From Pseudoselenomonas ruminantium (lineage in GTDB: Bacteria; Bacillota; Negativicutes; Selenomonadales; Selenomonadaceae): DNA of 64,000 nt. This document shows positions 1 to 8,077 of this stretch, in pieces (positions within the stretch are counted from its first letter, which is position 1; every line of letters begins with the position of its first letter). The notes under the pieces were generated by a model, which worked only from the letters and a program-made list of their open reading frames with translations, ran no database searches and was not told the DNA's origin. The stretch spans positions 62,001-126,000 of the forward strand of contig SVCA01000006.1 in the NCBI GenBank assembly GCA_015058625.1, written 5' to 3'. A program made the position numbers and the translations under genes.

Positions 1-504
1 GAAAATGCCTGCAAGAACTACTATCAGCAGGAGGCTTCCGTCCATTGGCGCAAGGTTTACTATATGCAGGAAAAGGATTTGCCCCAGCCGCTGCGGGTGG
101 GTGTGTCCCTGGCCTGCAATCACTGTGATGACCCGGCCTGTCTGAAAGCCTGCCCTGCCGGCGCTTACAGTAAAGACCAGCATGGTCTGGTGCGTCACGA
201 TAATGACCGCTGCATTGGCTGCAAGCTCTGCACCATGGCCTGCCCCTATAACGTGCCTTGCTATGACAAGAATCTAGGCAAGGTGACGAAATGCGAAATG
301 TGTGCGGATAGGCTGGCCAAAGGAGAAGAACCGGTCTGCGTAGCCAGCTGTCCCATGGGGGCCATTCGGGTGATTGACTTAAACGACCCGGAAAATGCCC
401 AGTATGCAGATAATCTGCCGGGCCTGCCGCCTGTGAATATGACAAAACCTGCCACGCGGTTTGTACTGCCACTGGAACAGAAACAGGATTGGAGGGCTGA
501 ATGA
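1..504 (+). CDS. dmsB: DmsB-type 4Fe-4S electron transfer subunit (5' end missing)
   Basis: Iron-sulfur subunit that passes electrons between a membrane anchor and a molybdopterin oxidoreductase of the DMSO reductase family. The reading frame is open from base 1 with no start, so the N-terminus lies outside the window. Ferredoxin-type clusters are visible as CNHCDDPACLKAC, CIGCKLCTMAC and CEMCADRL with a final CVASC, the usual DmsB spacing. It overlaps the next gene by ATGA (501-504), so the two are translationally coupled. The catalytic subunit is presumably just upstream. The substrate (DMSO, TMAO, polysulfide or other) cannot be told from this subunit. Confidence 0.9.
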   Translation, partial: ENACKNYYQQEASVHWRKVYYMQEKDLPQPLRVGVSLACNHCDDPACLKACPAGAYSKDQHGLVRHDNDRCIGCKLCTMACPYNVPCYDKNLGKVTKCEMCADRLAKGEEPVCVASCPMGAIRVIDLNDPENAQYADNLPGLPPVNMTKPATRFVLPLEQKQDWRAE

Positions 505-1292
505 TGATGGACTTTAGCGAACTGCCCTTGGTGATTTTCACCACCTTATCCCAGATGGCTGTGGGCGCTTATGTGACCATGTACCTTTTGGGACGCAGCA
601 ACCATATCGGGGAAAAGACGATTTCTTTGACCTCTAAAATCGTAGTGGTGCTGATGGCACTGGCTATGGCGGGTGCCTCCACCCATTTGGGTGACCCGCT
701 GGGCGGCCCGCGGGCCCTGCTGGGGCTTACACATTCTTGGCTGAGCCGGGAGATTTTCCTGATGGGGGCCTTCTTGGGGCTGGCGTTCCTCTATGCGCTG
801 CCCCAGTTGCAGAAAGTGCGTCGCTGTCTGGGATTCTGCGGTTCCGTGGCTGGCATTCTGGGCATCATTGCCACAGCGATGGTCTATACCTTGCCGGCAA
901 GACCTGCCTGGAATACGGCTTATCCCATGATGTTCTTCTTCCTGACGGCTTTGGCCGCAGGCCCGCTGTTGACGGCATTCATTGCGGTTAAAGCAGAAGG
1001 GCATGTCTGCAAGCCTGCACTGCAAATGGCAGAGCTGTTATTACTGCTGGAACTCTTGGTCACGGTATTTTATCCCATTACCCAGGGAGCGAATCTCAAT
1101 ATGCCCATGGGCTGGCTGGCAGTACGCTGCGCAGTGGGGCAGCTCATTCCGGCCGTTATGCTCTATCGTCAGGCTGCAGCGGCTGGAGAACATAATCTGC
1201 TTTTGCCGCTGCTGCTGGTTATAGTCGGTGAACTCTTAGGCCATCAGCTGTTTTACGCCAGTGTTCTGCCCTATCCGCTATTTCCCCAGTAA
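501..1292 (+). CDS. dmsC: DmsC-family membrane anchor subunit
   Basis: Integral membrane anchor of a DMSO-reductase-type complex; in this family it binds menaquinol and passes electrons to DmsB. The 263-residue product is very hydrophobic, with about eight predicted membrane segments (for example VVVLMALAMA and LLLPLLLVIVGELLG), and its length suits the family. The start is one of three consecutive ATG codons at 501-509 overlapping the dmsB stop. The gene closes the operon and is followed directly by a terminator hairpin. Assignment rests on topology and neighbour, because DmsC sequences are poorly conserved. Confidence 0.8.
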   Translation: MMMDFSELPLVIFTTLSQMAVGAYVTMYLLGRSNHIGEKTISLTSKIVVVLMALAMAGASTHLGDPLGGPRALLGLTHSWLSREIFLMGAFLGLAFLYALPQLQKVRRCLGFCGSVAGILGIIATAMVYTLPARPAWNTAYPMMFFFLTALAAGPLLTAFIAVKAEGHVCKPALQMAELLLLLELLVTVFYPITQGANLNMPMGWLAVRCAVGQLIPAVMLYRQAAAAGEHNLLLPLLLVIVGELLGHQLFYASVLPYPLFPQ

Positions 1293-1310
1293 GATGTGAG
1301 ATTAGAAAAA

Positions 1311-1353
1311 AGGAGCTGAATGTATATTTTTACAATCAGCTCCTAATTTTTTG
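1311..1353 (+). terminator. Intrinsic terminator after dmsC
   Basis: A 9-bp stem (1311-1319 with 1336-1344, aggagctga/tcagctcct) is followed by a T-rich run. Upstream A residues could let it work in both directions. Confidence 0.85.
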
Positions 1354-1486
1354 TAAAATATTACAGTATAACAAAGACTTATATGTCGTATAATACTTTA
1401 CATGATGTTCTGCAGCATACAGCCCTTCCCTAATCCCCATTGGGCAATGCTGCTGGCGAGCTTCCCCAGTTCGCAATAATAAATAG

Positions 1487-1527
1487 CGCCCCGACTGGAA
1501 ATTTCCCCAATTATTCCAGTCGGGGCG
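1487..1527 (-). terminator. Terminator hairpin of the diguanylate cyclase gene
   Basis: A 14-bp perfect stem (1487-1500 with 1514-1527) lies just beyond the stop of the minus-strand gene and is followed on that strand by a weak T-rich stretch. The rest of 1293-1554 holds no convincing gene; a minus-strand frame without a start is described under findings. Confidence 0.75.
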
Positions 1528-1554
1528 TATTGTTTTGCCTGTGAGAGAAAATGT

Positions 1555-2676
1555 TCACCGCTTAACCTGCAGCAGAGCCAACATCATCTGGCGCATACCG
1601 TTGATGGTATCCTGCAGCTGTTCGATACGCGCTTCCAGTAAAGCGACGTTTTGTTCCTGGTCCTGCGGCATGGAAGGATTCAAGACAATGGGATCCGTCA
1701 TAGGTTTCTTGTCATCAACAGCCTGTTCTGACATGTCAGGCTGATAGAGGACATACTGGCCCTTGCCCTGTCCCTTGGCTTTATAGAGAGCCTGGTCGGC
1801 ATGGGCAAAGAGTTCCTTGTAACTTTGTCCGTGCGCCGGATATTGGGCCGCACCAATGCTGATGGAAAAGGACTGATGCTTGCCATCGGCATGAAAAACT
1901 CGTGTGAGCCGGCGGCAGAGACCGTGACAATGGCGGGCAAGAATATCGGTGCATTCCATACCCGGCAGAAGGATAATGAATTCATCGCCGCCAATACGAC
2001 CTTTGATGTCACTTTGACGGAAGTTGCGGCGGATGGCTTGACCCACTTCGTGAAGCACTTTATCCCCAAATAGATGCCCGAAGGTGTCATTTATCGCTTT
2101 GAAATCATCGGCGTCTACAATCAGCAGCGTTGCTGTGTCCTTCTTGGGACACATGCGCCGCAGAGCAGCCCGGATTTGCGTTTTGACGGCGCCTTTGCTC
2201 AAAAGTCCCGTCAAATCGTCTGTGTTGGCACGGCGGCAGACGCGCTCCTGCCAAAGTTTTTCCGCCTGAATGTTGCGGATGTTGCCAAAGGCCATGGCAG
2301 GACGCTGTCCCTGGTAATAGGTAACCAGATGGACTTCCGACCAAAGCCAAAGCGGCTTTTTGGTGCTGCGCAGGCGCAAGCGGGCTGTCAGATGGTTGTG
2401 CCTGCGGCTGGCAGGGCGTGAATGATAGAGGCGGTGCAGATAGTATTCTAATATGCTGGCATCGTCCGGGTGAACAATGCCTTCCAGCGCTAACCGCGTA
2501 GAGGCCCGGGGAAAATGGTCAGGCAGGTCATAGCGATGAGCTGTGTCTGACTCCCGGAGTTGAAATGTGTCGTCGGTCAAATCCCATTGAAAGAAGATAA
2601 CATCGTTTGCGGCGTCTAAAGCTTTGAGTACGGCGGGATTAAAATGGCTGGGAACGACCGCATACGGTGTAGCCAT
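1555..2676 (-). CDS. Diguanylate cyclase with N-terminal PAS-like sensor region
   Basis: Makes c-di-GMP from two GTP. The 373-residue protein has a PAS-like N-terminal half (about 20-140), a GGDEF domain (about 150-310) with an intact GGDEF active site at 229-233, and a C-terminal helix (about 340-370) that may be a coiled coil. An RxxD inhibitory site (R220-D223) sits five residues before GGDEF, so product inhibition is expected. No membrane segment is seen, so it is probably cytoplasmic. The ATG follows AAAAGGAG. It is a single gene with its own terminator. Signal sensed unknown. Confidence 0.9.
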   Translation of the reverse strand: MATPYAVVPSHFNPAVLKALDAANDVIFFQWDLTDDTFQLRESDTAHRYDLPDHFPRASTRLALEGIVHPDDASILEYYLHRLYHSRPASRRHNHLTARLRLRSTKKPLWLWSEVHLVTYYQGQRPAMAFGNIRNIQAEKLWQERVCRRANTDDLTGLLSKGAVKTQIRAALRRMCPKKDTATLLIVDADDFKAINDTFGHLFGDKVLHEVGQAIRRNFRQSDIKGRIGGDEFIILLPGMECTDILARHCHGLCRRLTRVFHADGKHQSFSISIGAAQYPAHGQSYKELFAHADQALYKAKGQGKGQYVLYQPDMSEQAVDDKKPMTDPIVLNPSMPQDQEQNVALLEARIEQLQDTINGMRQMMLALLQVKR

Positions 2677-2772
2677 AAGAAACTCCTTTTGTTATAATTT
2701 TTCCGTAAACTTTATATCATTATAACAAGTAGTAACAACTGTTGCAAGCATAAATTGGGACTTTAGCACTAA

Positions 2773-2798
2773 AAGCCGCCCCAAAGAGGGGGCGGCTT
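2773..2798 (-). terminator. Terminator of the FtsA-like gene
   Basis: A 10-bp G+C-rich stem (2773-2782 with 2789-2798) lies directly after the minus-strand stop at 2805. On that strand it is followed by TTTT. Confidence 0.8.
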
Positions 2799-2804
2799 TG
2801 CTAA

Positions 2805-5393
2805 TTAGTCCCGCCGAATAAAGTCGGCAATGGATTTGCGGATGGGTTTTTCTGCTGGGGGTGTTCCTGTACTTTGTCCGATGGCTTCGGCAAGTCCCGG
2901 AATGTGTTTGCTGGGCTCGGCGTGGTGCATAGGTGTAGCACCGGCTGCATTGACGGCAGAGAGGTCGGGGATGTTTGGCAGGGAGCCTGCGGGAGCAGCT
3001 GGTGCAGCTGCGGGTGCTCCTTCTGCGGCGGGCATGGAAGAGCCTGCGCTCAGAGGCGTAGCGGACAGGGATGGCGTGATGGGCACATCCCGGCTGGTGA
3101 GTTTTACTTCCAGCGTGTCTCCGTTTTTCACCGGGTCGGTGAAGTCTACTGGCTGGCCGTTGACGAGAATGGTGAAGTTTACCCGGCTGGTGGCAGCGGG
3201 GGGCTGGAAGTTTACCGCGAGCAGGGCATCGCTGACGGTTGTGGTCAGGCGCTCGCTGGTATGGTAGGTGACTTCACAGCCATCATCAATGATGGTGCCG
3301 GGGCTGGCAGTGCGGCCATTGACCATCAGCTCCACATTGGCAGAGGGGATGGCAAATTCTTTATCTTCGTAATAAATCATCACGCTGGTATCGGTGTTCT
3401 TGATGTTCAGAATATCGCCGAGCTTCGGGTCTTCGTCGGCGATGTATTCCACATGGTCGCCTTCATGGATGGGCATGGAAATGCTGGCCGGAGCATCGTT
3501 TAGGAGAATTTCCGGTGTGCAGCTGTAGGTGGTTTCCTTGCCGTTGAGTTTATAGTGAATCCTGCGTCCCGTGGGGGGATAGCCTGCGGCCAGCAGGGCT
3601 TCGCCAAGGCTCTTGAATTCCCGGCTTTCGATGACATCACCGTCTGCCAGCAGCTGGTCGGCTTCGGCTTCTTTGCCGTTGATCGTGACCCGCTGGCGGA
3701 TGTGTTTTTCGCGGCCGTTGATGTAGATGGTGTATTCCTGACCGGCGGTGACGAGGTCGCCCAGACGTACCGTAGGCGTGGTGCCGTTTTCGCCGGGGAT
3801 GACGGTGATGCGGGAGCCGTCCCGGATTACCGTATCTAAGCTGGCTTCTTCTTCACCCAGCATGATTTTGGCGAAGGTGCCCAAGGTGCCCGGGAAGAAT
3901 TTTTTCTCGGTGCCGATATTGACCATCAGGCCAAGGCCGGGATGGCCGTTGTACTTGCGCATATTGATACCGGCATTCAGGAGGGCATCGGATACGGTGA
4001 GCTCCCGGAAATTGAACAGGCTGTATTCCTCGTCATTGACATAGACGGAGAGGAAGTGCAGGGTGTTGAGGGAGGCGATTTTGAGAATGCCCAGGGGCGT
4101 TACGGCATCGGGATAGTGAAGTTCTTCGGGAATGTCCACAATGCCATCCACCATGTCCGGCTTGCGCACGGCTACGCGGTTTTCCGGCATGCCCAGGGCA
4201 TCGGCGACGAACTTGGCGAGGCCCGGTGTCTGGGAGCCGCCGCCTACCAGCATGACGGCCTGCGGCGTGTCCCCATTGAGCTCGAAAATCTGCTTGGCAA
4301 TGGCGTTGGCCAGGTTTTCAATATTGGGCATCACAGGCTCCAGAATTTCCTTGGCGGTCAAGGTGTATTCCGTGCCCAGAATATCGGTGAATTTCACATC
4401 TTCGCCGCTGGAGGCCTGCCGTTTGATGCGTTCGGCAATATTGAAGTCCAGCAGGAAGCGCTGGCTGATGGCTTCCGTCACTTCATCACCGGCCAGCGGC
4501 ACCATGCCGTAGGCAATGACGGAGCCATTTTTGGTGATGGCCACGTCGGAGGTGCCGGCGCCGATATCCACGAGCACCAGATTCAGATGGCGCATGGTGG
4601 GCGGAATCAGCACGTTGATGGCGGCAATCGGCTCCAAGGTCAGGGCGCGCATTTCCAAATTGGTCGCATGGAGGGCGCTTTGCATGGAGTCGATGACCTG
4701 CCGCGGCAGGAAGGTGGCAATGACTACGGCTTTGGCTTTTTTGCCCCGCTGGCCAATCAGCATCTTGAGCTGGATGTCGTCCAAAACGTAGCGGATGGTG
4801 CTGTAGCCCACGCAGTAATAGCGGCTGGGGTCGTCCACGGTATGTGATTCTGCCAGAGCGGCCTGCGCGGCCTGTACCCCCGCAAAGTCCAGATTCCTTT
4901 GCTGTTCGGCGGTGATAAGGCCGTTTACTTCCATTTCGGCCTCGGCGGTCATGGTGTAGAGGGCACGGCCGGCGGCAGCCACAGCAGCGGTCTTAATCGG
5001 GCCCGTTTTTTCAATCAGGGAATTTTTGACCTTTTCCACAATGGCGGCCACCTGAGGCACATCATGAATCTGTCCGTCCAGCATAGCCCGGGTCTTGTGT
5101 TCCAAGCGGTCCGTGGCAATCACATGCAGGTTTTCATCATCACCTTCCTCGGCTACAATGCCGATAACGCTGCGGGTGCCGATGTCCAGGGCGAAGATGC
5201 GCTCATGCTGTTTCACCGCTTTGGGGGGCGGCGTCTTGATGACATTGATGGCCTCCACCACCTCGGGGCTGAGTTCCTCTACGGGCGGGTCAACCGCTTT
5301 GGCCTTTTTAGGCGCGCGGGAAGCTGTCTTTTTCGGTGCCGCTGTTTTGGCGGCAGTTTTTATATCGTCAGTATTTTTCTTTGTGGTCGGCAT
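2805..5393 (-). CDS. FtsA/PilM-like actin-fold ATPase with long C-terminal extension
   Basis: An 862-residue protein whose first half has the actin/Hsp70 ATPase fold of the FtsA/PilM group: phosphate-1 motif ALDIGTRSV near residue 68, phosphate-2 motif VDIGAGTSDVAI and adenosine motif VMLVGGGSQTPG. Residues 1-50 are Lys/Ala-rich low complexity. The C-terminal half (about 450-780) looks like repeated small beta domains, ending in a Pro/Ala-rich linker. Normal FtsA is about 420 residues, so this is the long form seen in some Firmicutes; its role in division is inferred from the fold only. The chosen ATG has GAGGAG eight bases upstream; a GTG five codons earlier overlaps that site and is less likely. 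Confidence 0.65.
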   Translation of the reverse strand: MPTTKKNTDDIKTAAKTAAPKKTASRAPKKAKAVDPPVEELSPEVVEAINVIKTPPPKAVKQHERIFALDIGTRSVIGIVAEEGDDENLHVIATDRLEHKTRAMLDGQIHDVPQVAAIVEKVKNSLIEKTGPIKTAAVAAAGRALYTMTAEAEMEVNGLITAEQQRNLDFAGVQAAQAALAESHTVDDPSRYYCVGYSTIRYVLDDIQLKMLIGQRGKKAKAVVIATFLPRQVIDSMQSALHATNLEMRALTLEPIAAINVLIPPTMRHLNLVLVDIGAGTSDVAITKNGSVIAYGMVPLAGDEVTEAISQRFLLDFNIAERIKRQASSGEDVKFTDILGTEYTLTAKEILEPVMPNIENLANAIAKQIFELNGDTPQAVMLVGGGSQTPGLAKFVADALGMPENRVAVRKPDMVDGIVDIPEELHYPDAVTPLGILKIASLNTLHFLSVYVNDEEYSLFNFRELTVSDALLNAGINMRKYNGHPGLGLMVNIGTEKKFFPGTLGTFAKIMLGEEEASLDTVIRDGSRITVIPGENGTTPTVRLGDLVTAGQEYTIYINGREKHIRQRVTINGKEAEADQLLADGDVIESREFKSLGEALLAAGYPPTGRRIHYKLNGKETTYSCTPEILLNDAPASISMPIHEGDHVEYIADEDPKLGDILNIKNTDTSVMIYYEDKEFAIPSANVELMVNGRTASPGTIIDDGCEVTYHTSERLTTTVSDALLAVNFQPPAATSRVNFTILVNGQPVDFTDPVKNGDTLEVKLTSRDVPITPSLSATPLSAGSSMPAAEGAPAAAPAAPAGSLPNIPDLSAVNAAGATPMHHAEPSKHIPGLAEAIGQSTGTPPAEKPIRKSIADFIRRD

Positions 5394-5528
5394 AAAAAAA
5401 CTCCTCACTACTTGTAAAATTGTCAGGAAATTAAAGGTTATTTCTATTATTTCGCGAAGTATACATTATAATCCTGTTTTTACGAGGAAAATCTTATATT
5501 TAGTCGTTACAGAAATGAGAGTGATACT

Positions 5529-6785
5529 ATGACAGGAAATAGAGAAGTAATTACCGGCAGTGATTTCAAGCGCATGGTTTCTGGTGCTTACAGTGAGTTC
5601 TTGCTGGAGTATGAGGAAATCAATCGCATGAAAGGGGCAGGCAGTATGCCCGGCACCCATGTGCTCAGAACGATGGGCGCAGCCATTATGCCGTTAAAAG
5701 ACACGAAGGATGACAGCATTGGCGGCCTTAGCCGCCGGGTCGCCGCTGGAGCTCTATTTGGGGCCCGGGGCAGTGCCGGTGTGGTGCTGGCGCAGATGTT
5801 CAGAGGTCTGGGCAAGGGCCTTTTGGGCAAGCATAATGCCACGAGTACAGAGTTTGGTAAGGCCTTCCAGTACGGCATCCTTTATGCCCAGCGGGTTATC
5901 CCTGAGCAGCCGGAGCGGCCCATCATCACGCTGGCGAAGGAAGTGGCCAAGGGTGCCTATCATGCAGTGCGCGCCAACAAACCCATTTCGGAGATTTTGG
6001 AGACGGCCATCGCTGCAGGTGAAAAGGCTTTGGCTAAAGTCGGCGAGGAAGATGCCGGTGCCCGGATTATGTTCTCCTTCCTGCAGGGCTGCCTCAAAGG
6101 TCTGGATGGCAATTTCGTATCTCCGGCAGTAAGCCTGTCCTTGGGACTCGAAGCGCAGCAGGCCGGACTGCCTGACCCCCGCAATGATGTAATGCGTCCC
6201 TATTGCGTGCGGTTCTCGGTGAAGAATGTTCAGGTGGACATGGAGGAACTGGAAGCGCACCTGAAGGAATTTTCCACCTTTGCCTTGGTGGAGCGGGCGG
6301 CAACCGGTGTGGATGTGCATCTTCATACGGACCATCCCGGCAAGGTCATTGAGCAGGCCATTGGCTGGGGGCCGCTGAAGGGGATTCACGTTACCAATAT
6401 GAGTGAACCCCATACGTTGGCTGCCCATGATGCCATCATGAAGGTGGCGCTGCTGGCGGTAGCGGAAAACAAGGTGCAGGCCAAGGAACTGCAGGAGCAG
6501 GGTGTGCAGATTATCGCTACAGGCAGCGAGATGGAAAGTCCCTCAGTGGCTGAACTGGTCAACGCAGCGCATAGCGATTTGGCTTATGCTTATGTGATGG
6601 TGGCCTGGAACCGCGATTTCTGGCAGGCCTTCCGACAGGTGAAGCGGCTGCTGGGCGAACGCATTGAGCTCGTGCTCTGCGAGACGAAACAGCAGCAGGC
6701 GGCAGCTATCCATGCGTTTGACCCGAACCTCACGGCGGTGGAAAATGCCATTGTCATGCGGGAAGCGGCGGAAGAAGCAAAATAA
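5529..6785 (+). CDS. DAK2/FakA-like protein lacking the nucleotide-metal motif
   Basis: The 418-residue protein follows the plan of FakA, the ATP-binding subunit of fatty acid kinase: a DAK2 domain (about 10-200) with ARGSAGVVLAQ matching the family RGNSGVILSQ motif, then a middle domain with DVHLHTDHPGKV matching the FakA DVHVHTNDPG segment. The family's DGDTG motif, which holds Mg-ATP, is missing; the matching place reads GAGSMPGTH. It may therefore not be a kinase. No FakB/DegV partner is nearby. It is divergent from the FtsA-like gene with about 135 bp between. The start has only a weak ribosome site (GAGAGTG). Confidence 0.7.
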   Translation: MTGNREVITGSDFKRMVSGAYSEFLLEYEEINRMKGAGSMPGTHVLRTMGAAIMPLKDTKDDSIGGLSRRVAAGALFGARGSAGVVLAQMFRGLGKGLLGKHNATSTEFGKAFQYGILYAQRVIPEQPERPIITLAKEVAKGAYHAVRANKPISEILETAIAAGEKALAKVGEEDAGARIMFSFLQGCLKGLDGNFVSPAVSLSLGLEAQQAGLPDPRNDVMRPYCVRFSVKNVQVDMEELEAHLKEFSTFALVERAATGVDVHLHTDHPGKVIEQAIGWGPLKGIHVTNMSEPHTLAAHDAIMKVALLAVAENKVQAKELQEQGVQIIATGSEMESPSVAELVNAAHSDLAYAYVMVAWNRDFWQAFRQVKRLLGERIELVLCETKQQQAAAIHAFDPNLTAVENAIVMREAAEEAK

Positions 6786-6821
6786 ATTACGTTCGAGATA
6801 AAAAGGTTCGAGATAAAAGGC

Positions 6822-6900
6822 GCCCGGGTACTGGTCATATATTTCCTCTGCTTATACAGGCTTGTCTAACGCGACGGAAATATATGACCAGTACCCGGGC
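6822..6900. repeat. 25-bp perfect inverted repeat hairpin (element E)
   Basis: Arms 6822-6846 and 6876-6900 are perfectly complementary over 25 bp with a 29-nt loop. It lies between two convergent genes, so it can end both transcripts. On the minus strand the loop contains GCGTTAGACAA, close to the conserved loop of elements A-D. Confidence 0.9.
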
Positions 6901-6930
6901 TTTGTTCGTTTTTCTTCATTTCTCTATTGC

Positions 6931-7998
6931 TTATGCGTTTGCCGCAGAAAAAATTGCTTTTAGTCTTTCGGCTGCCATCTCTGGTGTGATGGCCTGCATG
7001 CAGGCGTTGGTCTGGTGCTGGCATTTGGTCTTGAGGCAGCGGCGGCATGCGTGGGGCGTGATGATGAATTCGTGTCCTTTCGTTAAGGGGCCGTAGACAT
7101 CCGGCTGGGTGGGGCCCCAGAGGGAGAGGGTTGGGCAGCCTACGGCATCGGCGATGTGCAAGGGACCGGTGTCACAGGCGAGCAGCAGGTCGGCGGATTT
7201 CAGCAGGGCCGCCAGTTCGAGGAGGCTGGTCTGTCCGGCGATGGAGAGGCTCGGGTGCTGCAGCAGGGCCTGGGCTTTTTGGATATACGCTTCGTCATTG
7301 GGGGCGCCGCAAAAGACAATCTGCATCTGTGGAGGCAGGTCTTTCAGCGCATGTCCGAAGTTTTCTGGCGCCCAGTTCTTATCCGGCCAGGTGGTGCGGA
7401 GGGTGACCATGAGAATGGGGCGATTCATGTCAATGCCGTGCTGCTGCCAGAAGTTTCCTGCAAACTCCTTGAGGTTTTGGGGCAGGTTAAGCGTCAGCCC
7501 CGGGGTGAATTTTGACATGTCAAATCCCAGAGGCATCAGGACGCTTAGATAGCGATGTACCTTATGCGGACTTTCGATATTGGGTGCCATATCGCTCATG
7601 AAGAAGGGGTTGCCCTCGTGGCGTTCGTGAATGCCGATGCGCCGTTTTGCACCGGAAAGCAGGGCCAGAATGCCTGTCAGGAACAAGCCCTGAATATCCA
7701 AAACCAAATCAAAGTGCCGCGCTTTTAAGAGAGTGCGGGCTTTTTTTAGTTCCCGGTAAGCGGCGGGCAGGTTGAAGCTGGCAAAGGCCTTGTCCAAGGG
7801 GCGTCTGTCCCAGACAAGGAGCTCATCAATATAGGGATTTTCCGCCAGCAGTTTATCGGCGGGAGGACTTACGAGCCAGGTGATATGGCAATCCGGCTGC
7901 AGTTTCTTGAGCTCTCTGGCCACGGGGGTGGCGTGGAGCACATCACCGATGGCAGAGAGCCGCAGGATAAGGATTTTTTCCCCTATTTTATTTTTCAT
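6931..7998 (-). CDS. Glycosyltransferase family 9 (heptosyltransferase-like)
   Basis: A 355-residue GT9 protein that probably moves ADP-heptose or a related sugar onto the lipopolysaccharide inner core on the cytoplasmic face. The N-terminal ILRLSAIGDVLHATPVARELKK is the family signature (acceptor domain); the C-terminal half has CDTGPLHIADAVGCP and LWGPTQP, the nucleotide-sugar binding region. The tail has a cysteine-rich CRRCLKTKC segment. It marks a cell with an outer membrane. It stands alone with no other envelope genes. The ATG at 7998 has only a weak upstream site, so the start is less sure. Confidence 0.85.
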   Translation of the reverse strand: MKNKIGEKILILRLSAIGDVLHATPVARELKKLQPDCHITWLVSPPADKLLAENPYIDELLVWDRRPLDKAFASFNLPAAYRELKKARTLLKARHFDLVLDIQGLFLTGILALLSGAKRRIGIHERHEGNPFFMSDMAPNIESPHKVHRYLSVLMPLGFDMSKFTPGLTLNLPQNLKEFAGNFWQQHGIDMNRPILMVTLRTTWPDKNWAPENFGHALKDLPPQMQIVFCGAPNDEAYIQKAQALLQHPSLSIAGQTSLLELAALLKSADLLLACDTGPLHIADAVGCPTLSLWGPTQPDVYGPLTKGHEFIITPHACRRCLKTKCQHQTNACMQAITPEMAAERLKAIFSAANA

Positions 7999-8077
7999 AA
8001 AGGTTGGTTTTGCCTTTCATCCATAGTACAATAAAATGATAGGTTTATATTAGCACACTAACGGGAGATTGTCCAAA

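Noticed and set aside
3942..4847. 301-codon plus-strand frame opposite the FtsA-like gene
   Set aside because: Gly/His-rich antisense frame without start site; the minus strand carries ATPase motifs.
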